Numbered from the stretch's first letter, positions 16,969-25,750 are shown. The stretch: DNA of 64,000 nucleotides from Herbihabitans rhizosphaerae (GCF_004216555.1 NZ_SGWQ01000009.1:1-64000), one strand, 5' to 3'. Made by a program: numbers and translations. Notes: generated by a model from the letters alone, not told the origin.

Positions 16969-18151
16969 ACGCAAGGCCGCCAGCGGAACCGTGCACTGGA
17001 TCGGCACGGGTCTGTCCACCGGATCCGGTCTGGCGATCGTCTGCGACATCGCCGACCGGGTCGTGCTCTACGGGCGGACGGTGGCGAAGGCTGAGCACTG
17101 CCTGAGCCGCCTCGGTCTGGACGGCAAGGCCGAGACCCGCGCGTTCGACCGCGACACCATCGGGTCTGACGTGCGCGAAGGCGACATCGTGGTGTCGATG
17201 CTGCCCGCGCCCGAGCACGTGTCGCTGATCGATATGTGCCTCGAGCGGCAGGCCCACTTCGCCTGCTCCAGCTACGTCTCGCCGGAGATCGCGGCACGGG
17301 CGGCGGCCGCCGAGGAGTGTGGCGTGGTCGTGCTGACCGAGTCGGGCCTCGATCCCGGTATCGACCATCTGCTGGCCCACAAGCTCGTTGTCGAGGCGCG
17401 GCGGGAAATCGGCGACGAGGCGCGGAACGTCCGATTCACGTCGTACTGCGGCGGTGTTCCGGAAACGCCGAACGAGATCCGCTATCGGTTCAGCTGGGCG
17501 CCGCGCGGCGTGTTGACCGCGTTGAAGTCGCCGGCACGATACGTCGACCAGGGCGCGGAGAAGACGGTCGATCTCCCCTGGTCGGCGACGAGCATGTATT
17601 CGGTTTCCGGCGAGACGTTCGAGGTCTACCCGAATCGCGACAGTGTTCCGTTCGTCGAGCAGTACGGAATACCGGATTCGTGGCAATTGGAGACTTTCGT
17701 ACGCGGAACTCTCCGGCTGGACGGGTGGCGCGACAGTTGGTCATCCATTTTCACCGAGCTGGAACACGGTGACGACGCCCGAATCACCGCGCTGGCCGCC
17801 GAGCTGGCCGCCCGCTACCCCACCACCGACGCCGACCGCGACCGGGTCGTGCTCGCCGTCGGTCTCACCGCGACGGCTCCGGACGGCGGCACGTGGTCGC
17901 GGGAGTACCTGATGGACATGATCGGCGACGCCGAGGAGACCGCGATGGCCCGCTGCGTGTCGGTGCCACTCGCCTGCGGCATCGCCGACATCGTGTCCGG
18001 CTCGTCGCCGGCCGGGTTGTCCAGGGCGATCGAGGACCACGCCGGGGTGGAGCGCTGGCTTACTTTCCTTGCCACACACGGCATCCAGGTCGGTCTGGTC
18101 GACGACGCGGATCACGACATCCGTACCAGCGAGGCGCGGGCGGCCCGGTAG
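16961..18151 (+). CDS. LYS9-type saccharopine dehydrogenase / saccharopine reductase
   Basis: 396 residues similar to yeast Lys9: a Rossmann start WIGTGLSTGSG, ESGLDPGIDHLLAHK, the conserved SYCGGVPE, FSWAPRGVLTALKSPARY, YPNRDS, and FVRGTLRLDGW. Lys9 condenses 2-aminoadipate 6-semialdehyde with glutamate and reduces the imine to saccharopine. No 2-aminoadipate reductase (LYS2) is present, so this is not a complete fungal-style lysine pathway. The semialdehyde is however the expected by-product of the FAD oxidase step encoded upstream. ATG 16961 lies inside the end of the LYS1-type gene. Confidence 0.85.
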   Translation: MPERKAASGTVHWIGTGLSTGSGLAIVCDIADRVVLYGRTVAKAEHCLSRLGLDGKAETRAFDRDTIGSDVREGDIVVSMLPAPEHVSLIDMCLERQAHFACSSYVSPEIAARAAAAEECGVVVLTESGLDPGIDHLLAHKLVVEARREIGDEARNVRFTSYCGGVPETPNEIRYRFSWAPRGVLTALKSPARYVDQGAEKTVDLPWSATSMYSVSGETFEVYPNRDSVPFVEQYGIPDSWQLETFVRGTLRLDGWRDSWSSIFTELEHGDDARITALAAELAARYPTTDADRDRVVLAVGLTATAPDGGTWSREYLMDMIGDAEETAMARCVSVPLACGIADIVSGSSPAGLSRAIEDHAGVERWLTFLATHGIQVGLVDDADHDIRTSEARAAR

Positions 18152-18168
18152 GCGTCGGAGGGAGACTC

Positions 18169-19572
18169 GTGCAGAAGCCGGTTTTCCCGCTGACCGTCGA
18201 CCGTGGGTTGGCGCGGCCGATCTCCACGCAGATCGCCGACGCCATCCGGGCGGCCGCGGTCACCGGCGTCCTCCGGCAGGGCGACCGGCTGCCGTCCACC
18301 CGCGACCTGGCCGGCCAACTCGGCGTGAGCCGCACGGTGACCGCCGCCGCCTACGACCAGTTGCACGCCGAGGGGTGGCTGACCGGGCGGCACGGCTCGG
18401 GCACCTACATCGCGGCGACCTGCACGACCGCGAAGCCGTGCGGCCGGGAGTTCACACCGACGGACGCCGTCGCGAGCGTGAACGTGATCGACCTGGCGCC
18501 CGGCGCGCCGTGCACCGACAGCATCGACGGTGCGGCGTGGCGGCGGGCGTGGCGAACCGCGGGTGACCGCTCGACGTCGGTGCGGCCCGAGCGCGCCGGG
18601 CTGCCCGAGTACGGCGACGCGGTGGCCCGGCATCTGCTCCTGCACCGCGGAGTGCGCGTCGGGCCGACGATCGGGCGGGACGACCGGATCGGGATCGTGG
18701 CGACCGGTGGCACGACCGCCGCGCTGGCCGAGGTCGCCGCGACCGTGCTGCGGCCGGGTGACGCGGTCGCCGTCGAGGAGCCCGGCTATCAGCGCGCGGC
18801 CGAGACGCTGCGGTCGGCCGGCGTTCGTGTCGTTCCGGTCCAGGCGGACGGTCACGGGCTGAACCCGGAGTCCATCCCGGCCGAGGTCAAAGCGGTGTAC
18901 TGCGCGCCGGCGCACCAGCACCCGCTCGGCTGCCGGCTGACCGCCGAGCGCCGGGTGACACTGATCAAGCGGGCCCGCGACGAGGGCTGGCTGATCATCG
19001 AGGACGACTACGACGGCGAACTGCGGCACGACCTGACGCCATCGCCCGTGCTGGCCGCGCTGGCGCCGGACATCGTGATCCACCTCGGCTCCGCGAACAA
19101 GATCATCAGCCCGGTCCTGGGCACCGGCTGGATGGTCGCCTCCGTCGAGGTGCTCGACGCCGTGCTGGCGCACCGGCGGGCGCTGTCGGTCGCTCCGGCG
19201 GTGGCCGGCCAACTGGTGCTGACCGCGCTGGCGGAGACCGGCGATCTGGCTCGCCACCTGCGCCGGGTGCGGCGCGATCTGTCCGAGCGGCGGCGCTACA
19301 TCGTGCGCAATCTCAAGCGTGGCACGGTGTCCGTGGACGGCGCCGGCATGGGCGCGCACGTCGTCCTGCCACTGCCCGACGACGACGCCGAGCAGCACGT
19401 ACTGGCCAACGCGAAGCGCGGCGGAATCCTGTTGGACGGGCTGGGCCGGCACCACGCGGGACCGCCCCGGTTCTCCGGCATCGTGCTCGGCTACGCCGCG
19501 TGCACACGTGATCAACTCTCGATCGCGCTGCCGATCGTGGACAGCATCGTCGCGCAGGTCGACCGGCGGTGA
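18169..19572 (+). CDS. MocR-type regulator (GntR HTH fused to aminotransferase domain)
   Basis: A 467-residue protein. A GntR winged helix occupies residues 1-80 (RLPSTRDLAGQLGVSRTVTAAAY), followed by a class I aminotransferase fold. The PLP-binding segments are IIEDDYDGELR and LGSANKIISP, with Lys311 as the Schiff-base residue. MocR proteins sense PLP or amino-acid derivatives and control nearby genes. It closes the operon (18 bp after the LYS9-type gene, start GTG 18169 behind GGAGGGAG) and may sense an amino-acid-like intermediate or product. It ends exactly where the convergent TetR gene ends, with no intergenic bases. Confidence 0.85.
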   Translation: MQKPVFPLTVDRGLARPISTQIADAIRAAAVTGVLRQGDRLPSTRDLAGQLGVSRTVTAAAYDQLHAEGWLTGRHGSGTYIAATCTTAKPCGREFTPTDAVASVNVIDLAPGAPCTDSIDGAAWRRAWRTAGDRSTSVRPERAGLPEYGDAVARHLLLHRGVRVGPTIGRDDRIGIVATGGTTAALAEVAATVLRPGDAVAVEEPGYQRAAETLRSAGVRVVPVQADGHGLNPESIPAEVKAVYCAPAHQHPLGCRLTAERRVTLIKRARDEGWLIIEDDYDGELRHDLTPSPVLAALAPDIVIHLGSANKIISPVLGTGWMVASVEVLDAVLAHRRALSVAPAVAGQLVLTALAETGDLARHLRRVRRDLSERRRYIVRNLKRGTVSVDGAGMGAHVVLPLPDDDAEQHVLANAKRGGILLDGLGRHHAGPPRFSGIVLGYAACTRDQLSIALPIVDSIVAQVDRR

Positions 19573-20187
19573 TCAGCTCGCGTAGCCGTACAGGAAGGCG
19601 CGCACTCCGGCCGTGATGCGCTCGGTGTCCACCGTCGCGGTACCGGCCACGACCTTGGCGACCTGACCTCCCACGGTGAGCGCCATCAGGTGCTCGGCGG
19701 CGAGCAGCGGATCATCGACCCGCAGCAGGCCGCGCTCGGCGAGCCGGCCCATCGCGCGGCCCATCGCCGCGTGCACCCGGTGCGGGCCGTCACGGTCCCA
19801 CGCCTCGCGGAGTTCCTCGGACGCGGCCGCCGGATCGCTGTTCAGGTGAGACACCAACGAGAAGTGCTCGGCGTTGTCGATCTTCGCGCGCACCCACGCG
19901 GTGCCCAGCTCGATCAGGGACTTCTCCAGGTCGGCGACGTCGTCGAGGTGCTCGGAGATCAACCCGACCAGGGCGTCGGCGACCCGGCCGGTGCTCTCCG
20001 CGACCACGTGGGCGAACAGGCATTCCTTGCTGTCGAAGTGATTGTAGATCGTGCGCGTGGACACCGAGGCCCGTTCGGCGATCATGTCGACGCCGGCGCG
20101 CTCGCAGCCGTACTCGGCGAACACGGTCCGCGCGGCGGCCAGGATCGCTTCGCGCTTGGCCACCAGTCCGCGTTTCGCCGTCGTCAT
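19573..20187 (-). CDS. TetR family transcriptional regulator
   Basis: 204 residues with the HTH at about 14-60 (AAARTVFAEYGCERAGVDMI ... TRTIYNHFDSKECLF), an AefR/YbiH-like arrangement. It is divergent from an aldo/keto reductase-FMN reductase pair. An inverted repeat lies between the two starts, so the pair is its probable target. The ligand is unknown; target gene types suggest an aldehyde or quinone-like electrophile. Confidence 0.85.
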   Translation of the reverse strand: MTTAKRGLVAKREAILAAARTVFAEYGCERAGVDMIAERASVSTRTIYNHFDSKECLFAHVVAESTGRVADALVGLISEHLDDVADLEKSLIELGTAWVRAKIDNAEHFSLVSHLNSDPAAASEELREAWDRDGPHRVHAAMGRAMGRLAERGLLRVDDPLLAAEHLMALTVGGQVAKVVAGTATVDTERITAGVRAFLYGYAS

Positions 20188-20204
20188 GGGTGCATCGTCT
20201 CATT

Positions 20205-20242
20205 TACAACCGACGTTTTACAAACTTGCCATCGTCGTTGTA
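20205..20242. promoter_or_regulatory. Inverted repeat, probable TetR operator
   Basis: TACAACCGACG (20205-20215) and CGTCGTTGTA (20233-20242) are near-perfect inverted arms placed between the divergent TetR start (20187) and the aldo/keto reductase start (20254). Confidence 0.5.
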
Positions 20243-20253
20243 CTTTTGACGAC

Positions 20254-21102
20254 ATGCGCACCACACCACTCGGCCGGACCGGCCTGACCGCGTCCGCCCA
20301 GGGCTTCGGCTGCATGCGGCTGGACGACGCTCGGCCGGAGTCCGAAAAGGTCGTCCACCACGCGCTGGACCTCGGCGTGACGTTCCTCGACACGGCCGCC
20401 ATGTACGGCACGAAGCCTGGCGACAACGAATTGCTGGTCGGCCGGGCGCTGCGCACGCGACGCGCGGAAGCCTTGCTGTGCACCAAGTTCGGCGTCGAGC
20501 TGGGCGACGGGTGGTGGAAGTACCGGGGCGACCGCGACTACGTGCACGCCTCCTGCGAGGCCAGCCTGCGCCGGCTGGGCACGGACGTGATCGACCTCTA
20601 CTACCTGCACCACCGCATCGACGAGGTCCCGATCGAGGAGACCGTCGGCGCGATGGGCGAGTTGGTCGCCGCCGGCAAGGTGCGCCACCTCGGGCTGTCC
20701 AACATCACGGTCGAGGACCTGCGCCGGGCGCACGCCACGCATGCGATCGCGGCGATTCAGCCGGAGTGGTCGCTGATCGATCGTGCCATCGAGGGCGATC
20801 TGGTGCCGGTGTGCGCTGAGCTGGGCGTCGGCGTCGTGCCGTACTGCCCGCAGGGGCGCGGGCAACTGTTCGCCGAGCCGGCGGTGCGGCGCGTGGCCTC
20901 GCGAAACGGCATTCAGCCGGGGCAGGCGGCGCTGGCCTGGATTCATTCGCGTGCCTCGAAATGGGGCGTCGAGGTCGTTCCCATTCCGGGCACGACGCGG
21001 GTTTCCCATCTGGACGAGAACGCGGCGGCGGTTGGCATCGCACTGTCCGACGCGGATCTCGCCGAACTCGAAGAATCGATTGTCAAGGAAGGTACTGACT
21101 GA
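20254..21102 (+). CDS. Aldo/keto reductase
   Basis: A 282-residue NADPH-dependent aldo/keto reductase of the YajO/tas-like group. The catalytic Asp and Tyr are in FLDTAAMYG, Lys in LCTKFGVE, and His in YYLHHRID. The C-terminal NADPH-binding segment is VVPIPGTTRVSHLDENA. Start ATG 20254. It is linked to the FMN reductase by a TGATG stop-start overlap. Confidence 0.87.
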   Translation: MRTTPLGRTGLTASAQGFGCMRLDDARPESEKVVHHALDLGVTFLDTAAMYGTKPGDNELLVGRALRTRRAEALLCTKFGVELGDGWWKYRGDRDYVHASCEASLRRLGTDVIDLYYLHHRIDEVPIEETVGAMGELVAAGKVRHLGLSNITVEDLRRAHATHAIAAIQPEWSLIDRAIEGDLVPVCAELGVGVVPYCPQGRGQLFAEPAVRRVASRNGIQPGQAALAWIHSRASKWGVEVVPIPGTTRVSHLDENAAAVGIALSDADLAELEESIVKEGTD

Positions 21103-21707
21103 TGTCGGAGAAGACGATGAGGCTGGCCGTGATTCTGGGCAGCGTGCGGAAGAGTCGGTTCGGTCCGACGGCGGCGAGCTGGTTCACCGGGCAGGCGCGT
21201 GAGCACGGCCGGTTCGAGGTCGATGTGATCGACCTGGCCGAAAACCCTTTGCCCGCAGAGCTTCCGGCCGACATTCACACGCTCGGCGATGCTGACGGGC
21301 GGAGCGACGAGCTGGTCGCGCTGTACGAGCGGCTGGCCGCGGCGGACGCGTTCGTGGTGGTGACGCCGGAGTACAACCACAGTTTCCCGGCTTCGATCAA
21401 GCATCTGATCGACTGGCACTACATGGTGTGGCGGGCGAAGCCGATCGGGTTCGTCTCGTATGGGGGAATCGCGGGTGGAATGCGTGCGGTGGAACAATTG
21501 CGGCTGGTTTTCGCCGAACTGCACGCGGTGACGGTGCGGGACACGGTCGGGTTCGTGAACTACTGGGAGAAGTTCGACTCGGCGGGGTCGCCGGTCGAAC
21601 CGGAGGCGGTCAACGGGGCGGCGAAGATGATGCTGGACGAGCTGGCCTGGTGGGGCTCGGTGCTGCGGAACGGGCGGGCCGCCATCCCGTACTCCCCTGC
21701 CGCTTAG
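21102..21707 (+). CDS. NADPH-dependent FMN reductase family protein
   Basis: 201 residues with the flavodoxin-like fold of the SsuE/NQO-type reductases: the phosphate-binding motif LGSVRKSRFGP near residue 12, and VTPEYNHSFPASIKHLIDW typical of azoreductase/FMN-reductase proteins. It is likely to reduce quinones or supply reduced flavin, and is controlled together with the aldo/keto reductase. Confidence 0.85.
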   Translation: MSEKTMRLAVILGSVRKSRFGPTAASWFTGQAREHGRFEVDVIDLAENPLPAELPADIHTLGDADGRSDELVALYERLAAADAFVVVTPEYNHSFPASIKHLIDWHYMVWRAKPIGFVSYGGIAGGMRAVEQLRLVFAELHAVTVRDTVGFVNYWEKFDSAGSPVEPEAVNGAAKMMLDELAWWGSVLRNGRAAIPYSPAA

Positions 21708-21716
21708 GCTGATCGG

Positions 21717-22193
21717 ATGAGTGATTTTGAGAAGCGGATCGCCGAGGCGTGGGCGTCGATCGATGACTACGACACAGCCGGGTTTCGCGCGCTGATCGAC
21801 GAGTTGGTGGCGGAGTTGCCGGCGGACAGTCCGCGTGCGGCCTTCGAGCGGGCGTGTGCGTTCGACTCGACGGGTGACTCGGCGAGTGCGATTCCCTTGT
21901 ATCAGGCGGCTTTGGATGGCGGGATCAGCGGGGAGAACCGGCGGCGGTCGGTGATTCAGATGGCGAGTTCGATTCGGAATACCGGCCGTCCAGAGGAGAG
22001 CGTGGCGCTGCTGACGGCGGAGCTGGAGCGGGCGTCTGATGGGTTGGACGACGCGGTGCGGTGTGTGCTGGCGCTGGCGTTGACGGATTTGGGGCGGGAG
22101 CGCGAAGCCGTGTCCATCGTGGTGGGGGCGTTGGCGCGGCACTTGCCTCGGTATCAGCGGTCGATGGCGGCCTATGCGCGCGCACTTGTTTGA
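21717..22193 (+). CDS. Tetratricopeptide-repeat protein
   Basis: A 158-residue helical protein with TPR-like units (ERACAFDSTGDSASAIPLYQ; SVIQMASSIRNTGRPEESVA; ALALTDLGREREAVSIVVGA), matching the small TPR_5-type family. It has no signal peptide or membrane segment. It starts 10 bp after the FMN reductase and is probably co-transcribed with it. The function is unknown; TPRs bind protein partners. Confidence 0.75.
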   Translation: MSDFEKRIAEAWASIDDYDTAGFRALIDELVAELPADSPRAAFERACAFDSTGDSASAIPLYQAALDGGISGENRRRSVIQMASSIRNTGRPEESVALLTAELERASDGLDDAVRCVLALALTDLGREREAVSIVVGALARHLPRYQRSMAAYARALV

Positions 22194-22296
22194 CGGTTGA
22201 TCTACTGCCTCGTTGCGTGCTCGGCAACTGCTCCGTGAGGGTGGTGTCGGTCGTTCCCGCCACCACGTGGTCACATGGGGCGACATACTGATTCGA

Positions 22297-24357
22297 GTGA
22301 GCGATCAGCCGGGCGCGAGTAGCACGGCGGTGCCTCGGCAGTTGCCGTTGGCGGCGCGGCATTTCACCGGCAGAGTCGAGCATTTGGCCGCGCTCGACGC
22401 GTTGTTGCCCGATGAGAGTGATGACACTTGCGCGGGGGTCATCTCGGCGGTGGACGGCACGGCCGGGGTGGGCAAGACCGCGTTGGCTGTGCGGTGGTCA
22501 TATCGGGTCCAGCATCACTTTCCCGACGGCACGTTGTACGCCAACCTGCGCGGCTACGGCCCCGGTGACCCGGCCACGCCCGGCGAGATCCTCGGTGGGT
22601 TCCTCGGGGCGTTGGGGGTGTCGGCCCAGCAGATCCCGGCGGGTCTCGAGGCGCAAGCCGGGTTGTATCGGTCGGAGCTGGCGCGACGGCGGGTCTTGAT
22701 CGTGCTGGACAACGCCAGCGCCGCCGAGCAGGTTCGGCCGATGTTGCCCGGCGGGCCGGGGTGCGCGGTGGTGGTGACCAGCCGGGCCAGCCTGACCGGG
22801 TTGGTGGTCGGCGAAGGCGCGACCCGGGTCACGCTCGGCCTGCTCACCGAGCGGGAGGCGGTGGAGTTGGTGCGGGCGACCCTCGGGCACCAGCGGGCCG
22901 ATGCCGAGCCGGACGCGGTGATCGAGTTGATCAAGGCGTGCGCACGACTGCCGCTCGCGTTGCGGATCGCCGCCGGGCGTGCGGCGGCCCGCCCGTACCT
23001 CACGGTGGCCGACCTGGTGGCGGAGCTGGGCAGTGAGCGGGGACGCTGGGAGGCGTTGAGCGTCTCGGCCGACGAACGCACCTCGGTGCGGGCGGTGTTC
23101 GGCTGGTCCTACCACCAGCTCACTGGTGCACAGGCGAGGATGTTCCGCCGGCTCGGCCTGCACCCAGGCCCCGAGATCAGCCTTCACGCCGCCGCGGCGG
23201 CCGCCGGCGTCGACGTGCTGGAAGCCCGACGGCTGCTCAATGCTCTTGCCGAGAGTCACCTGATCGAACCGATCGCTCGAGACCGGTATCGCATCCACGA
23301 TCTGCTGCGGGCCTACGCCATCGACCGCGCCGACCACGATGACACCCCAGGCGACCGCAACCACGCCCTCCGCACTCTGGCGGAATGGTACGCACACCAT
23401 GCCCGTATCGCCTACCAGGCCATCATTCCCTGGAATGCCGACTGGCATGCCGCGGCGGATCTGGACACTCACGCCCGTCCGGAAATCGCTTTCCCAGGGT
23501 CCGTCGAGGCGTGGGCGTGGTTCGACCGCGAATGCGTGAACGTGATCGCCATGGTTCGCGCCGCCACCCGCCACCACGGCTTGTCTCCGCTCGCCATTCT
23601 CATGGCGGACGTTTTCGCGCAAGCGCTTTCCCACCTGGCGACTTGGGACGACGCGCTCGAGGTAGCCCGGCTCGGCCTTGCTGCCGCCCGCCGTATCGGT
23701 GACCGCGCGGCTGAATGCTATTTGCTGCAGAGTCAGGGCGTGGCACACCAGGGTGCCGCGCACCAACAGGAGGCCATCGACGCTTTCCAGGCGGCGCTGG
23801 CGCTGGCCCGCGAGCTTGACGATGTGGAGTTGTGGGCATTGGTACTCAGTTATCTCGGCTGGGTATGCGTCGCGCAAGAACAGTACGCGCAAGCACAGGA
23901 ATATCTGCGGTCGGCGCTACCTTTGGTTCCTGACCCGAAACGGGGACGCCTTGGCAGCTTCATCGAGTACAATCTCAGCGGGGTGTATATCGGGCTCGGC
24001 GATTACGACCAAGCATTCCGGCACGCCGAGCGCAGTCTCGCATACTTTCGGGTGATCGGGTATCGCGACCCGGAAATCTACGCGTTGCATCAAATGGCCC
24101 GAGCCCGGCAAGGCGTGGGTGCGCACCCTGATGCGATCGCATTGTGCGAGCAGGCGCTCGCCATCGGCGAACCCCGTTGCCGCGATCCGCAACACCGAGC
24201 CGTCCTGCTCGACACTCTGGGCACCTCACTACTGCACACCGGCGACGTCACGCGGGCGATCGCATGCTGGCGCGAGGCTATTGCCATTTTCGACGATCTC
24301 GGCGTCGATCGTGCTGACGATCTGCGAGAGCGGCTCGGCGCGCTGGAGACTGGGTAG
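22297..24357 (+). CDS. NB-ARC STAND ATPase with TPR repeats, no HTH
   Basis: 686 residues. An NB-ARC domain occupies about 25-330, with P-loop GTAGVGKT (54-61), Walker B VLIVLDN and the ARLPLALRIAAGR region. A winged-helix-like segment (RMFRRLGLHPGPEISLHAA) and TPRs from about residue 430 follow. Unlike the protein at 5742-8060 it has no N-terminal DNA-binding domain. I chose GTG 22297: a CATACT box lies 7 bases upstream, which suggests a leaderless transcript. The frame is open to 22213 without family similarity. It may act with a separate DNA-binding partner or as a defence or signalling switch; its target is unknown. Confidence 0.75.
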   Translation: MSDQPGASSTAVPRQLPLAARHFTGRVEHLAALDALLPDESDDTCAGVISAVDGTAGVGKTALAVRWSYRVQHHFPDGTLYANLRGYGPGDPATPGEILGGFLGALGVSAQQIPAGLEAQAGLYRSELARRRVLIVLDNASAAEQVRPMLPGGPGCAVVVTSRASLTGLVVGEGATRVTLGLLTEREAVELVRATLGHQRADAEPDAVIELIKACARLPLALRIAAGRAAARPYLTVADLVAELGSERGRWEALSVSADERTSVRAVFGWSYHQLTGAQARMFRRLGLHPGPEISLHAAAAAAGVDVLEARRLLNALAESHLIEPIARDRYRIHDLLRAYAIDRADHDDTPGDRNHALRTLAEWYAHHARIAYQAIIPWNADWHAAADLDTHARPEIAFPGSVEAWAWFDRECVNVIAMVRAATRHHGLSPLAILMADVFAQALSHLATWDDALEVARLGLAAARRIGDRAAECYLLQSQGVAHQGAAHQQEAIDAFQAALALARELDDVELWALVLSYLGWVCVAQEQYAQAQEYLRSALPLVPDPKRGRLGSFIEYNLSGVYIGLGDYDQAFRHAERSLAYFRVIGYRDPEIYALHQMARARQGVGAHPDAIALCEQALAIGEPRCRDPQHRAVLLDTLGTSLLHTGDVTRAIACWREAIAIFDDLGVDRADDLRERLGALETG

Positions 24358-24414
24358 CGGTTCTCGTGGTTGATCTATCGTCTTTGGTGCACTCCGTCCG
24401 TTATTGGCTGCCGC

Positions 24415-24465
24415 GCTGGTCGCCCTCTTGTGGTTGTTCCGCGTGGGGGTGTCAGGGCGACCAGC
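24415..24465 (+). terminator. Stem-loop after the STAND-TPR gene
   Basis: GCTGGTCGCCCT (24415-24426) and AGGGCGACCAGC (24454-24465) are a perfect 12-bp inverted repeat with a 27-base loop, 58 bp after the stop codon. There is no T-run, as is common in actinobacteria. Confidence 0.5.
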
Positions 24466-24507
24466 TTGCCACCGGAATGGGGGACGCCATTTTCATGGAT
24501 AGTCCGG

Positions 24508-24513
24508 TAGAAT
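24508..24513 (+). promoter_or_regulatory. -10 box of leaderless promoter for a DUF222 gene
   Basis: TAGAAT lies six bases before GTG 24520, the same spacing as at the first DUF222 gene of the window. The preceding CGG is also shared. Confidence 0.55.
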
Positions 24514-24519
24514 TGTGGT

Positions 24520-25750
24520 GTGTTGATAATAGGTGAGGAAATGTCTTGGGACGCGGTTCTCGCAACCGCGCCCCGGGTATTTGGTGAGCCTGAGTTTGAT
24601 TGGTCGGATGGGCCGTTTTCGCCGGATGAGGCGAGCACGGTAGCGGAGTTGGAAAATGTTCAGCGGGACAAGGCCGCGTTGTGTGCTGATGAGGTTCGGC
24701 TGCTGGCTCGGTACAACCAGCTGCGTGGTGGGGTCGAGAACGTGTCCGAGGAGATCGGGCAGGCGTTGAAGTGGTCACCGGGGCGCGCTTCGCATCAGGT
24801 CGTGATGGCCGAGGCGCTGGTGACCCGCCTCCCGCAGACCCTGTCCGCGCTCGCCCGGGGTGAGATTGATTGGGCGAAGGCTCGGGCGATGTATGAGGTC
24901 ACCCGGCCGTTGTCGGATGAGCACGCCGCCCGGGTGGAAGCCGCTGTGTTGGCGGATCCGCCGGACTACTACACCCCGTTCAGCGCAAGGTGCGCTATTG
25001 GGTGAACAAGGTCGACCCCGACGGCGCGGAACAACGCCGACAGCAGCGCCGCAAGGATCGGTGTGTCACCTTCAAGCAGGACGACGACGGGGAGGCCTTC
25101 CTCGGTATCCGGGACCGGTGGAGCAGCTCTACCCGGCGTATGTGCGGATCGATCAACACGCCCGCCGGTTGAAGCAGCAAGGCGACACGCGCAGCCTGGA
25201 CAATCTGCGATTCGATGTCGCCGTCGACCACTTCTGCGGGGAGAACCAGTCCCACATCAAAACCATTGTGTGGGTCACCGTCCCCCACACCACCCTGCTC
25301 GGAGTGGACGACAAACCGGGCGAACTCTTCGGTGTCGACATACTCCCCGCGCAAGTCGTGTGCGAGTTGGCCGCTGACAAGAAATCCACGTGGCGGCGAA
25401 TACTCTATGATCCGCCGAGCGGGATGATCACCGACGTCGGGCGAAAGCGGTATCCGCCGGCGGCGATGGCCGAAAACATCCGATTGCGGTTCCGCCGATG
25501 TACTCATCCCGGGTGTGACAGGCCGGCCACACGGTGCCAGATCGATCACACTCTCCGGCACGCGGATCATGGCCGAACCTGTTTGTGCAATCTGAATCCG
25601 CGCTGCGAACGGCACAACCTGTGCAAGGAGAAGCCCGGCTGGCACGTCGAACAACCCGAACCGGATGTGGTGATCACCCGCAGCCCATTGGGACACGAAG
25701 TCGCCGTCCGGGCCGAACCCATCGCCGACCCGGACCCTCCGCCCTTCTAG
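24520..25750 (+). pseudogene. DUF222/HNH (13E12 family) gene with two frameshifts
   Basis: Three reading frames must be joined to rebuild one 13E12-type protein. Frame 1 (24520-about 24985) has the DUF222 helical region. A middle part (about 24985-25110) continues with RYWVNKVDPDGAEQ and KDRCVTFKQDDDG. The third part (about 25110-25750) begins VEQLYPAYVRIDQHARRL and ends in an HNH region HPGCDRPATRCQIDHT with NLNPRCERHNLCK. The junctions are near 24985 and 25110. All HNH residues survive, so the decay is recent or one of the shifts is a sequencing error. The start may be GTG 24520 (leaderless) or ATG 24541. Confidence 0.75.

Noticed and set aside
15907-18151. Complete fungal-type lysine biosynthesis
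   Set aside because: Only the last two enzymes are present; no 2-aminoadipate reductase, homocitrate or homoaconitate genes.
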